Positions 17,786 through 25,090 of a DNA stretch of 64,000 nucleotides are shown in pieces. The stretch spans positions 1-64,000 of the forward strand of contig CAKZOK010000105.1 of the NCBI GenBank assembly GCA_937136415.1. The letters run 5' to 3'. The notes beneath the pieces were generated by a model. That model was not told the origin of the DNA and searched no databases. It was given only the letters and a program-made list of their open reading frames with translations. Position 1 is the stretch's first letter. Each line of letters opens with the position of its first letter. A program made the position numbers and the translations under genes. The DNA is from an uncultured Cytophagales bacterium (lineage in GTDB: Bacteria > Bacteroidota > Bacteroidia > Cytophagales > Bernardetiaceae).

Positions 17786-18160
17786 TTATTTCTTTTTACC
17801 GTCTTCTTCTTTAGGAGTTTCTTTCTTTTTATTAAACTCTCCATTACGACGACGCTCATTGAAAGCCATTGAATGCTTGTCAAGAGCTACCACTAAATGG
17901 CGCATTACACGTTCTTCACGTCCAAACTCTGTTTCCAAACCTTTCAAAAGTTGTGGGTCAGCTTCAAACTCAAAGTAGTGATAATGTCCACTATGTTTTT
18001 TTTGCATCGGATAAGCGAGTTTTTTCAAACCCCAGTTCTCACGATTATAAATGTTTGCACCGTTTTCTGTCAAGTAGTTGTAGAACTTATCGCTAATTTC
18101 TTGCAACTGACTCTCGGACAATACGGGCGTGAGAATAAATGTTACTTCGTAATTTCTCAT
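17786..18160 (-). CDS. rpsF: 30S ribosomal protein S6
   Basis: The 124-aa protein begins RNYEVTFILTPVLSE, has the S6 core ENWGLKKLAYPMQKKHSGHYHYFEFEA, and ends in a Lys/Glu-rich tail typical of Bacteroidota S6. It is the first gene of the operon and forms the S6-S18 dimer. Its promoter is the best in the window (18196-18226). In many bacteria the S6:S18 complex represses this operon through its leader RNA; the short leader here shows no obvious copy of that structure. Confidence 0.97.
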   Translation of the reverse strand: MRNYEVTFILTPVLSESQLQEISDKFYNYLTENGANIYNRENWGLKKLAYPMQKKHSGHYHYFEFEADPQLLKGLETEFGREERVMRHLVVALDKHSMAFNERRRNGEFNKKKETPKEEDGKKK

Positions 18161-18195
18161 ACCAAATCAGTTAATAGTGTAAAAAAAATGAAGTG

Positions 18196-18226
18196 CAAAG
18201 GTAAGAATTTATTTTATAATTACAAA
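18196..18226 (-). promoter_or_regulatory. Bacteroidota promoter of the rpsF operon
   Basis: On the minus strand TTTG (18226-18223) is followed after exactly 19 bp by TACCTTTG (18203-18196), a perfect match to the TTTG-N19-TAnnTTTG consensus for the primary Bacteroidota sigma factor. It lies about 35 bp before the rpsF ATG. Confidence 0.85.
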
Positions 18227-18517
18227 CAAAATACTGATTTTGGTGTAGAAGTTTGGCTAACCTAGCCTAGTATAAATCATCTTTTTATTAAAAAACATTC
18301 TAAATTTGACAAAATACTTAGGCTTCTTTCTACAAAAAAAACAAAATTATTTTCTATTGAGTATGATACTTGGCGTGGTTTATGTTTTTTGTTGTAAAAC
18401 AATTAAATTAAAAAACTTTACTTCACTTACTTATTTTTATATAATAAAGGTTATCTTAGTCTATCAAAATATTTATTATATTACAACATTTATTCTTATC
18501 CCAAATCTTATTATAAA
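18227..18517. other. AT-rich intergenic region
   Basis: Between the divergent rpsF promoter and the next gene I see no supported gene or repeat. The short hydrophobic frame crossing 18306-18521 has no good start and runs into the next gene, so I do not call it. Confidence 0.4.
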
Positions 18518-19132
18518 ATGATAAATTCAACGAAAATAATTGGAAAAATTCAGACCATCATATTAGCTTCTATTTTTGTACTCTTTGTCGGAAATAGTTA
18601 TGCTACCACTTCTTTTCATGAGTATTATGATAATATTTTTGAAAACTTGAATACAAGTGCTAAAATCAATGATATAACAGGAAAAAACCCTCGTGGGTAT
18701 TTGTCTCGTAAAGGAGTAAAATATAAATGGGAATTAGAAAAATCGGCACGCCCAGGGCAATACACTTATTTTGTTCATAGAGAAAGAGGTGGAAAATCAA
18801 ACCTTGTTTATAATACTACAATGGTAGCCATAGACAAACGCAGCTCAACAGGAGAGTATATTATCAAAATATTTTATTCTGTAAACCAAGGATATAGATG
18901 GAATTTGGATAGAAAAACAATGCTTAGAATAACATACAAGAGAGATGGTTCTGTAAAATATCAAGCGACAGGAAGAATGGCTCAATTTGAAGATAATAAC
19001 CATGGGCTTTCAGCATCACAATTCAAACAAAAAACAGCTTTGAACCCTAATTTTAGTGATACTTTTGTGCGTCATGCAAGCGCAAGTATTCGTTATGCTA
19101 TTTATAAATATCCAAAAATGATGATATTATAA
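18518..19132 (+). CDS. Hypothetical secreted protein, 204 aa
   Basis: The protein has an N-terminal signal peptide (hydrophobic residues 10-29, cleavage near SYATT) and a basic, Tyr-rich mature domain (for example KYKWELEKSARPGQYTYFVH, RWNLDRKTMLRITYKRDGSVKY). It has only one Met-rich segment and no Cys in the mature part. I do not recognise a family. The pattern of alternating strands with Lys/Arg suggests a small periplasmic beta domain. It is a single gene ended by its own terminator. Confidence 0.65.
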   Translation: MINSTKIIGKIQTIILASIFVLFVGNSYATTSFHEYYDNIFENLNTSAKINDITGKNPRGYLSRKGVKYKWELEKSARPGQYTYFVHRERGGKSNLVYNTTMVAIDKRSSTGEYIIKIFYSVNQGYRWNLDRKTMLRITYKRDGSVKYQATGRMAQFEDNNHGLSASQFKQKTALNPNFSDTFVRHASASIRYAIYKYPKMMIL

Positions 19133-19157
19133 AATATCTTTTTCTTTTAACTAAAGA

Positions 19158-19197
19158 AATGATTCCTTTAACAACTTTAAGGGAATCATTTTTTTTG
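19158..19197 (+). terminator. Rho-independent terminator
   Basis: The hairpin ATGATTCC(TTTAA) / (TTAAG)GGAATCAT is followed by eight T residues, 25 bp after the preceding stop. Confidence 0.85.
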
Positions 19198-19270
19198 TGT
19201 TTCATAAATCCGAACCTGTTTGAGAATCTATATTTTTTATTGAAAATTGAGCTTTCAAACCCAATTCTAA

Positions 19271-19454
19271 CATGAACTCGGTATTATTTCTCTTTATAGC
19301 CTATGCTTTAGCATGCGAAAATCTACCCTAACCTTTAGTTAGGAGCTGTCAGATAATTATTGCCCCAAAGCTAAAGCGTATCTTACCCTGTTATATAAAA
19401 ATAATAAATATCTTTAAAAGATTGATAATAAAAAAGTTAAATACCGAGGTCACG
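19271..19454 (+). mobile_element. About 184-bp CTCGG-ended element (copy 2)
   Basis: The ends CATGAACTCGGTATT and AATACCGAGGTCACG form inverted repeats (13 of 15). The AATTCTAA target is repeated on both sides (19263-19270, 19456-19463). The interior is similar along its length to copy 1 at 16641-16851, and it sits in the same outer repeat (CAAACCCAATTCTAA on the left, AAGGAAAAACAT on the right). Confidence 0.65.
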
Positions 19455-19597
19455 TAATTCTAAGGAAAAACATACTACAAAAAATAAAATATTTTTTTTA
19501 AAAAATAAGAAATAGAATCAGATTGATTACCTTTGCTGTTTAAAATCATTCTAAATAAGAAACAAAAACCTTATTTCTAAAAAATCAAATTAAAGTT

Positions 19598-20671
19598 ATG
19601 AACCGTATTTTTGCTAGTATTATTCTATTATTTATTTCTCTTTCTTTTTTTGCTTGCAATGATAAGAAAAAAGAAAATACAGAAACCACCTCTGATTCTA
19701 CTGCCATTGTAGAAGAATCGAAGGAAATAAATATCTATTCACAACGTCATTACGAATCGGATAAAAATCTTTTTGCAGAATTTGAAAAACAAACAGGCAT
19801 AAAAGTAAATGTTGTGAAGGCTTCTGCCGATGAGCTTATCAATAAATTGGAAATGGAAGGGCAAAATTCTCCTGCCGATGTTTTGATTACCGTTGATGCT
19901 GGGCGTTTGCATAGAGCAAAATCAAAAGGTCTTTTACAGCCCATTGAATCTAATATTTTGTTCGAAAATATCCCTGCTCATTTGAGAGATGCCGAAAATC
20001 AGTGGTTTGGAATTACGAAGCGTGCTAGGGTAATTGTCTATGATAAGGAGAAAGAAAAACCAGAAAACTTTGCTACTTATGAGAGCCTTGCTGATGCAAA
20101 AGCAAAAGGAAAATTATTAATTCGTTCGTCTGAAAATGTCTATAATCAATCCCTTATGGCTTCAATTATTGCAAACTCCGATGAAGAAACAGCTAGAAAA
20201 TGGGCTACAAATATAGTGGAAAATATGGCAAGAAAGCCAAAAGGTGGCGACCGTGACCAAATCAAAGGAATTGCAGCAGGAGAAGGTACTTTGGCAGTAA
20301 CAAATACTTATTATTTGGCACAAATGTTAAACGATACAGACGAAGAAAACGTAAAAGCAGCTCAAAAAGTAGCTGTAATTTTTCCAAACCAAGACGGAAG
20401 AGGAACGCACATAAATATAAGTGGAGCAGCCGTAACCAAACATTCTCCAAACAAAGAAAATGCAATCAAATTGATAGAATTTCTGACAAGCAAAGAATCA
20501 CAAGAAGTTTATATGAATCAAGAAATGGAATATCCTGTTCGCACTGATATAGAAATGATTCAGACACTCAAAAACTGGGGAACATTCAAAGAAGATACAC
20601 TAAACCTCTCAAAATTAGGCGAAAACCAAGAAAAAGCCGTTATTATTTTTGACGAAGTAAAATGGAAATAA
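19598..20671 (+). CDS. Iron(III) ABC transporter substrate-binding lipoprotein (FutA/FbpA-like)
   Basis: This 357-aa lipoprotein (LSFFACNDKK lipobox) has a periplasmic binding protein fold of the ferric-iron type. Landmarks are INIYSQRHYESDKNLFAEF and GIKVNVV at the N-terminus, then ADVLITVDAGRLHRAK, YYLAQMLND and SGAAVTKHSPNKENAIKLIEFL. Paired Tyr in the N..TYYLA region and an early YSQRHY Tyr/His are the usual iron ligands of this family. It should deliver Fe3+ to an inner-membrane permease. No permease or ATPase gene is next to it, so the partner must be elsewhere. Upstream is the CTCGG-ended repeat; downstream is a GGTGTTGT-type element. Confidence 0.88.
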   Translation: MNRIFASIILLFISLSFFACNDKKKENTETTSDSTAIVEESKEINIYSQRHYESDKNLFAEFEKQTGIKVNVVKASADELINKLEMEGQNSPADVLITVDAGRLHRAKSKGLLQPIESNILFENIPAHLRDAENQWFGITKRARVIVYDKEKEKPENFATYESLADAKAKGKLLIRSSENVYNQSLMASIIANSDEETARKWATNIVENMARKPKGGDRDQIKGIAAGEGTLAVTNTYYLAQMLNDTDEENVKAAQKVAVIFPNQDGRGTHINISGAAVTKHSPNKENAIKLIEFLTSKESQEVYMNQEMEYPVRTDIEMIQTLKNWGTFKEDTLNLSKLGENQEKAVIIFDEVKWK

Positions 20672-20710
20672 GAATTTTTGTGTAATCACGAATTAAAAAT
20701 TCACAGTGCA

Positions 20711-20777
20711 GTTGTTGGTGTTTTAGCCTAGCGACACCAACAACTAAACACTCTGTCATACTTTTTACAACACCACC
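20711..20777 (-). mobile_element. Partial GGTGTTGT-ended element with hairpin
   Basis: A GTTGTTGGTGT...ACACCAACAAC hairpin (20711-20744) is followed by the terminal sequence TCATACTTTTTACAACACCACC (20756-20777), whose reverse complement matches the left end of the full element at 62547-62692. The other end is missing. It stops 5 bp before the ATG of the next gene, so it forms that gene's leader. Confidence 0.65.
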
Positions 20778-20782
20778 GAATT

Positions 20783-23017
20783 ATGAAAAATCTAATTTTA
20801 TGCTTTTTTTTATGTTGTAGTTTTTCTTCTTTTGGACAAAATTTTCCAGTCAGTTTTGATACAAATATAGAAATCAGAAAAGAAGGACAAAAATTAGCTT
20901 TGACAGGTGGATTTAATGCACCTCAATTTTCGACTATAAAAGTAGATAATGATGATTTGGAAGACCTTTTTATTTTTGATAGAACAACAAATCAAATTCT
21001 TATTTTTCTTCAAAAAACAAATTCTCAAGGTCAGAAAGAATGGATTTTTGCGCCTCAATACACCCAACTTTTTCCAAAACTCAAAAACTGGGTTTTGCTT
21101 CGGGATTACAACAACGACGGACAAAAAGATATTTTTTCTTCTACGCCTTTTGGGGTGGTTGTCTATCAAAATACAAAAAATGAAACTAGAAACCTTACTT
21201 TCAAAGTAGCCAAAGATTTGCTTTTTAGTACAGGAATTACAGGAAATCCATTAAATTTGAGTATTGATGTGACAGATATTCCAGCCATTTTGGATTTGGA
21301 CAACGATGGAGATATGGATATTTTGAACTTTCGCCCTGCCATCGGAACAACTGTCGAATGGCACAAAAATATTAGTCAAGAAAATTATTCTATTTCGGAC
21401 AGTCTTATTTTTGAAAAAGAAACAATACAATGGGGAGATTTTGAAGAGTGTGTTTGTGAAAATTATATTTTTGGAGCAAATGGCTGTCGAATAGAAAAAC
21501 CTGAACATGCTGGCTCGTCGCTTTTGGTTCTCAATTTGGATACTAATTCTTCACTTGATTTGCTGGTTGGCGATGTTTCTTGTGATTATATTACGGCTTT
21601 ATTCAATGAAAATATAGGAGAAAATGAAAATACAGAGGCAATTTTGAGAAACCCCAAAACTCGTTTTCCTATTCAAAAACCGATTGATATTCCTACTTTT
21701 GCAGCCGTTTTTTATGAAGATGTTACCTTTGATGGAACGCCTGATTTGATAGCTGCGCCAAATCTGTATTCTAATGATGCAAATTTGGTAGATTTTCAAA
21801 ATTCGGCGTGGCTTTATGAAAATAAAGGAACAAAAGAAAATCCAAATTTCGAATTTATACAGAATAATTTTTTACAAAATATTACTTTTGATATTGGAGA
21901 AAATACCCGTCCTGCGTTCATAGACGCAGATAACGACGGCGATTTGGATATGATTGTGGGGCAGCGTGGACATTTGTTTTCTAGCACTTCGTACAAAGCA
22001 AAGTTGCATTTTTTGGAAAATATTGGAACAAATCAAAATCCAAAATTTCAATATAAAAATGATGATTACCTCAATTTTGCAAGTTCTTCTACGCTACAAT
22101 TTCAGTTTTTGAAACCCATTATTTCAGATTTTAATGCAGATGAAAAAGACGATTTGTTATTTACAGCCTTTGATTTGAATACAAGCAAAACAGCCATTTT
22201 TTGGATAGAAAATAAAGCCAATTCTCAAACAAATAATCAAGCTAATTTTTCTTTGAATGATATAAAAGAAATTTCTTTGACAGGAGTTAATGTAGGAATT
22301 AATGATGAAATTTTATTGACAGAATTGAATAATGATAATAAAATAGATTTGCTTCTTTTACAAAATAGAGGAACAATAAAATCATTTTTACAGCAAGATG
22401 ATGGAAATTTTGTTTTAGAAAATCAGAATTTTGGCAATCAGAATTTTACACGAGGAAGTTTTGCGCTTTATGAAAGAAACGAAAACGGACAAATTTCAGA
22501 AGATTTATTATTATCTAATCCAGAACAAGGACTTTTTTTGATACAAGATTTTAAAAATCAAGAATCTAATTTTGAATTAATTCCTCTATCACTTTCTACT
22601 CAAAATTTGCCTATTGATTTTCCCTCTTCCTTATTAAATAATCAAAATTCGGTTTTGTATTTTGGAAATACTGTTTTTCCTGTGGCTTTTGGTTCTCAAA
22701 TTGTAATCGGAACAGTTGGGGGAGGTTTGCAATGGCTTTCGCCTTTGGGAGAAATTATTTCTGGAATTGATGATAAAAATAATGAAAAATTATCTTTAAA
22801 AGCCTATCCAAATCCTGCCAAAAATAACTTAATCATCAAGACAAAAGAAAAAGGAAATTTATTTTTATATAATACAAAAGGACAAATTTTGATGGAAAAA
22901 CAAATTCAAAATTCTGAAACTCAACTTGATATTTCTAATTTTTCGAATGGTTTGTATATTCTTATTTTTAAGACAGAAAAAAGACAATTATTTCAGAAAA
23001 TTATTATTTCAAAGTAA
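20783..23017 (+). CDS. FG-GAP/VCBS repeat secreted protein with T9SS sorting domain
   Basis: The 744-aa protein has a signal peptide (SSFGQ) and repeated calcium-type FG-GAP/VCBS blades: DNDDLEDLF, DYNNDGQKDIF, DLDNDGDMDIL, DADNDGDLDMI, DFNADEKDDLL and NNDNKIDLLLL. These predict a beta-propeller that binds Ca2+. The last 75 residues are a T9SS type A sorting domain starting at KAYPNPAKNNLII and ending LFQKIIISK. It is expected at the cell surface, possibly binding a polymer; the ligand cannot be read from sequence. Its promoter or leader is occupied by a partial repeat element. Confidence 0.87.
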   Translation: MKNLILCFFLCCSFSSFGQNFPVSFDTNIEIRKEGQKLALTGGFNAPQFSTIKVDNDDLEDLFIFDRTTNQILIFLQKTNSQGQKEWIFAPQYTQLFPKLKNWVLLRDYNNDGQKDIFSSTPFGVVVYQNTKNETRNLTFKVAKDLLFSTGITGNPLNLSIDVTDIPAILDLDNDGDMDILNFRPAIGTTVEWHKNISQENYSISDSLIFEKETIQWGDFEECVCENYIFGANGCRIEKPEHAGSSLLVLNLDTNSSLDLLVGDVSCDYITALFNENIGENENTEAILRNPKTRFPIQKPIDIPTFAAVFYEDVTFDGTPDLIAAPNLYSNDANLVDFQNSAWLYENKGTKENPNFEFIQNNFLQNITFDIGENTRPAFIDADNDGDLDMIVGQRGHLFSSTSYKAKLHFLENIGTNQNPKFQYKNDDYLNFASSSTLQFQFLKPIISDFNADEKDDLLFTAFDLNTSKTAIFWIENKANSQTNNQANFSLNDIKEISLTGVNVGINDEILLTELNNDNKIDLLLLQNRGTIKSFLQQDDGNFVLENQNFGNQNFTRGSFALYERNENGQISEDLLLSNPEQGLFLIQDFKNQESNFELIPLSLSTQNLPIDFPSSLLNNQNSVLYFGNTVFPVAFGSQIVIGTVGGGLQWLSPLGEIISGIDDKNNEKLSLKAYPNPAKNNLIIKTKEKGNLFLYNTKGQILMEKQIQNSETQLDISNFSNGLYILIFKTEKRQLFQKIIISK

Positions 23018-23104
23018 TTTCTTTTTTTATTGTTTCAATTTTGAATTTACTTCTAAATAAAGTTATGTCATAATTTTTTAATGCCTCTTCTCACGTCCTA
23101 AGTT

Positions 23105-23710
23105 TTACATTGTCATCAAAAAACCAACAAAAAGAACAAACATTACAGCCGTAATGAGCCAATAATAACTTCTTTTTTTGATAAATATTCCACCAAAAGC
23201 AAGCAGAGCAGCTCCTCCTTTTATATAATTTTTGAGATGAAAAAATTCATATTCTTGAAAAATAACAGAATTAAGAATCATGGCTGTAAAAAGCAATCCA
23301 TAAAGTAAAGAAATAATTGGAACTTGTTTTTCGAAGTAGCATTTTAAATCAAATATTTTTGTACTTGTTGCTGTTTCATTTATTTTGGGAAATAAAAAAA
23401 CACAAACTAAGTACAAAAGCAGTGGCAAAAGAAGAGAATAATAATAATAGAAAATATTAATTCCAATAAACTTGTTGTTTGTCCAAGTTCCCCACCAAAT
23501 CAAGATAGAAACCAAAAAAGTAAGAAATGACCAGAAAATGGGAATAAAATCAAACTTAATTTGAGAGCGATAACGCATAAAATTGCCCCACCCCATAAAA
23601 AATTCGGCTACAATAAAACCAAAAATAATGGCATTAAAGACAGCCAAATATTCTATTCTAGAAAAACCATTTATTTGTTGAGAAAGAGTATTTTGTAGAA
23701 AAAAAATCAT
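23105..23710 (-). CDS. Hypothetical polytopic membrane protein
   Basis: The 201-aa protein has about six hydrophobic helices (for example AVFNAIIFGFIVAEFF, FLTFLVSILIWWGTW, YYSLLLPLLLYLVCVFLF, LITAVMFVLFVGFLMTM). It contains no recognisable catalytic or transport motif. It lies downstream of lpxA on the same strand, separated by a 21-bp tandem repeat. It may be co-transcribed with lpxA, but no functional link is evident. Confidence 0.7.
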   Translation of the reverse strand: MIFFLQNTLSQQINGFSRIEYLAVFNAIIFGFIVAEFFMGWGNFMRYRSQIKFDFIPIFWSFLTFLVSILIWWGTWTNNKFIGINIFYYYYSLLLPLLLYLVCVFLFPKINETATSTKIFDLKCYFEKQVPIISLLYGLLFTAMILNSVIFQEYEFFHLKNYIKGGAALLAFGGIFIKKRSYYWLITAVMFVLFVGFLMTM

Positions 23711-23723
23711 TGACTTAGAAATT

Positions 23724-23778
23724 AACTGGTAACTGATTACTACTCACTGGTAACTGATTACTACTCACTGGTAACTCA
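23724..23778. repeat. 21-bp tandem repeat between lpxA and a membrane protein gene
   Basis: The unit ACTGGTAACTGATTACTACTC occurs about 2.6 times in direct tandem in the gap between the two genes. It may vary in copy number between strains. Confidence 0.8.
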
Positions 23779-24576
23779 TTAAATTCCGATTGTATCATCT
23801 TCGTTTCCACTTCTGATAATTCCTTTTTTTGCTTTTTGTATAAACTCTACAATCTGTGTTTTTTCGGCTGTTGAAGGTTCTAATTCTTCTATCTGTTTGA
23901 GAGCTTCTTTGGTATTTAGCCCTGCTGAATAAATGAGGCGATAAATTTCTCTCAATTCAGCCGTTTTGTTTGCATTAAAGCCACGCCTTCTAAGCCCTAC
24001 AATATTAATTCCTGCATAAGAAAGAGGCTCACGCCCAGCACGAATATAAGGAGGTACATCTTTTCTGACCAACGAGCCTCCTGCAATCATGGCATGTGCG
24101 CCAATCTTCACAAACTGCAAAACAGCACTTGTACCACCAATAATAGCATATTCTTCTACTTCTACATGACCTGCCAACTGAACACTATTTACCAAAACAC
24201 AATAATCTCCAACAATACAATCATGAGCAATATGCACATAAGCCATCACCAAAACATTGCTACCAACAGTGGTTTGCATTTTGTCATCTGTTCCTTTATT
24301 GATAGTAGCAAACTCTCTAATTGTGGTGTTATCTCCGATTATGGTTAGGGTTTTTTCGCCTTTATATTTGAGGTCTTGTGGGTCGCCCGAAATAACAGCC
24401 CCTGGATAAATTTTACAATTTTTTCCAATTCTGGCTCCGTCCATTATCACTACATTTGCAGCAATCCAAGTTCCTTCTCCTATTTCTACATCACCATAAA
24501 TTGTTGCAAAAGGTTCGATGGTTACATTTTCTGCAATTTTGGCATCTGGGTGGATATTAGTATTTGGATATTTCAT
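23779..24576 (-). CDS. lpxA: Acyl-[ACP]-UDP-N-acetylglucosamine O-acyltransferase
   Basis: I place the start at the ATG at 24576-24574 because it gives the usual 265-aa length and begins at the hexapeptide domain (MKYPNTNIHPDAKI); the longer frame adds 21 unconserved residues. The left-handed beta-helix repeats run from residue 6 to 190 (IAENVTIEPFATI, IGEGTWIAANVVI). The catalytic His lies in AYVHIAHDCIVGDY, and the C-terminus is helical. It transfers a hydroxyacyl chain to UDP-GlcNAc in the first step of lipid A synthesis. lpxD, lpxC and fabZ, often next to it, are not here. Confidence 0.94.
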   Translation of the reverse strand: MKYPNTNIHPDAKIAENVTIEPFATIYGDVEIGEGTWIAANVVIMDGARIGKNCKIYPGAVISGDPQDLKYKGEKTLTIIGDNTTIREFATINKGTDDKMQTTVGSNVLVMAYVHIAHDCIVGDYCVLVNSVQLAGHVEVEEYAIIGGTSAVLQFVKIGAHAMIAGGSLVRKDVPPYIRAGREPLSYAGINIVGLRRRGFNANKTAELREIYRLIYSAGLNTKEALKQIEELEPSTAEKTQIVEFIQKAKKGIIRSGNEDDTIGI

Positions 24577-25090
24577 GTGTTTGTTAGGCTGTGGTTGAGT
24601 GAAAATAGTTAGTTGAGTTGAGTGATTAAAGTATATCAAACTTCAAACAAAGTTAGACCATTAAGAACAATTTAACTAAAAAAACAAAGGATACGCAAAA
24701 AAATAAACACAAATTTACGAATTTGTTTACTTACTTATCCATTTTAACAAGACAAACATACAAAATTTTGAATTTTTAAAAGAGTTAAATATATTTATTT
24801 GAGTGCATAATAAATTTAATTACACTGGCTTTTAGTTATTATTTTTTACAGAAAAAATACAACAACTTAACAAACCACTTGATTGATACATAGTTTTTTT
24901 TGTAATTTGTAACCAGTCTGTTTTTAGTTCATTAATAGTGAAGTTGTTTAAAGAATAGACAAGCCGTGTTCTGTGGCACAGAAGGCAATGTATTTGTATT
25001 CTGCCACAACACATGGGCAAAAGTTTCATTTTTAAACAACTTCAGTCAGTAATTTTTTAATTCGTAATTGATTCTAAAGAAAAATATAAT
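24577..25090. other. Intergenic region between lpxA and ppk1
   Basis: No gene is seen. It contains the palindrome ACAAATTTACGAATTTGT at about 24710-24727 and the 106-bp element at 24939-25044. The open frame crossing 24832-25029 is generated by that element and is not called. Confidence 0.5.
24939..25044. mobile_element. 106-bp element with TGAAGTTGTTTAAA ends
   Basis: TGAAGTTGTTTAAA (24939-24952) and its exact inverted copy (25031-25044) bound a segment carrying the hairpin GTTCTGTGGCACAGA, which resembles the centre of the 93-bp MITE. The ends relate it to the 12671-12813 element. No clear target duplication is visible. Confidence 0.65.

Noticed and set aside
18306-18521. 71-aa hydrophobic open frame
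   Set aside because: It has no good start, overlaps the next gene and lies in very AT-rich DNA where such frames arise by chance.
24832-25029. 65-aa open frame with several Cys
   Set aside because: It is produced by the inverted-repeat element at 24939-25044.
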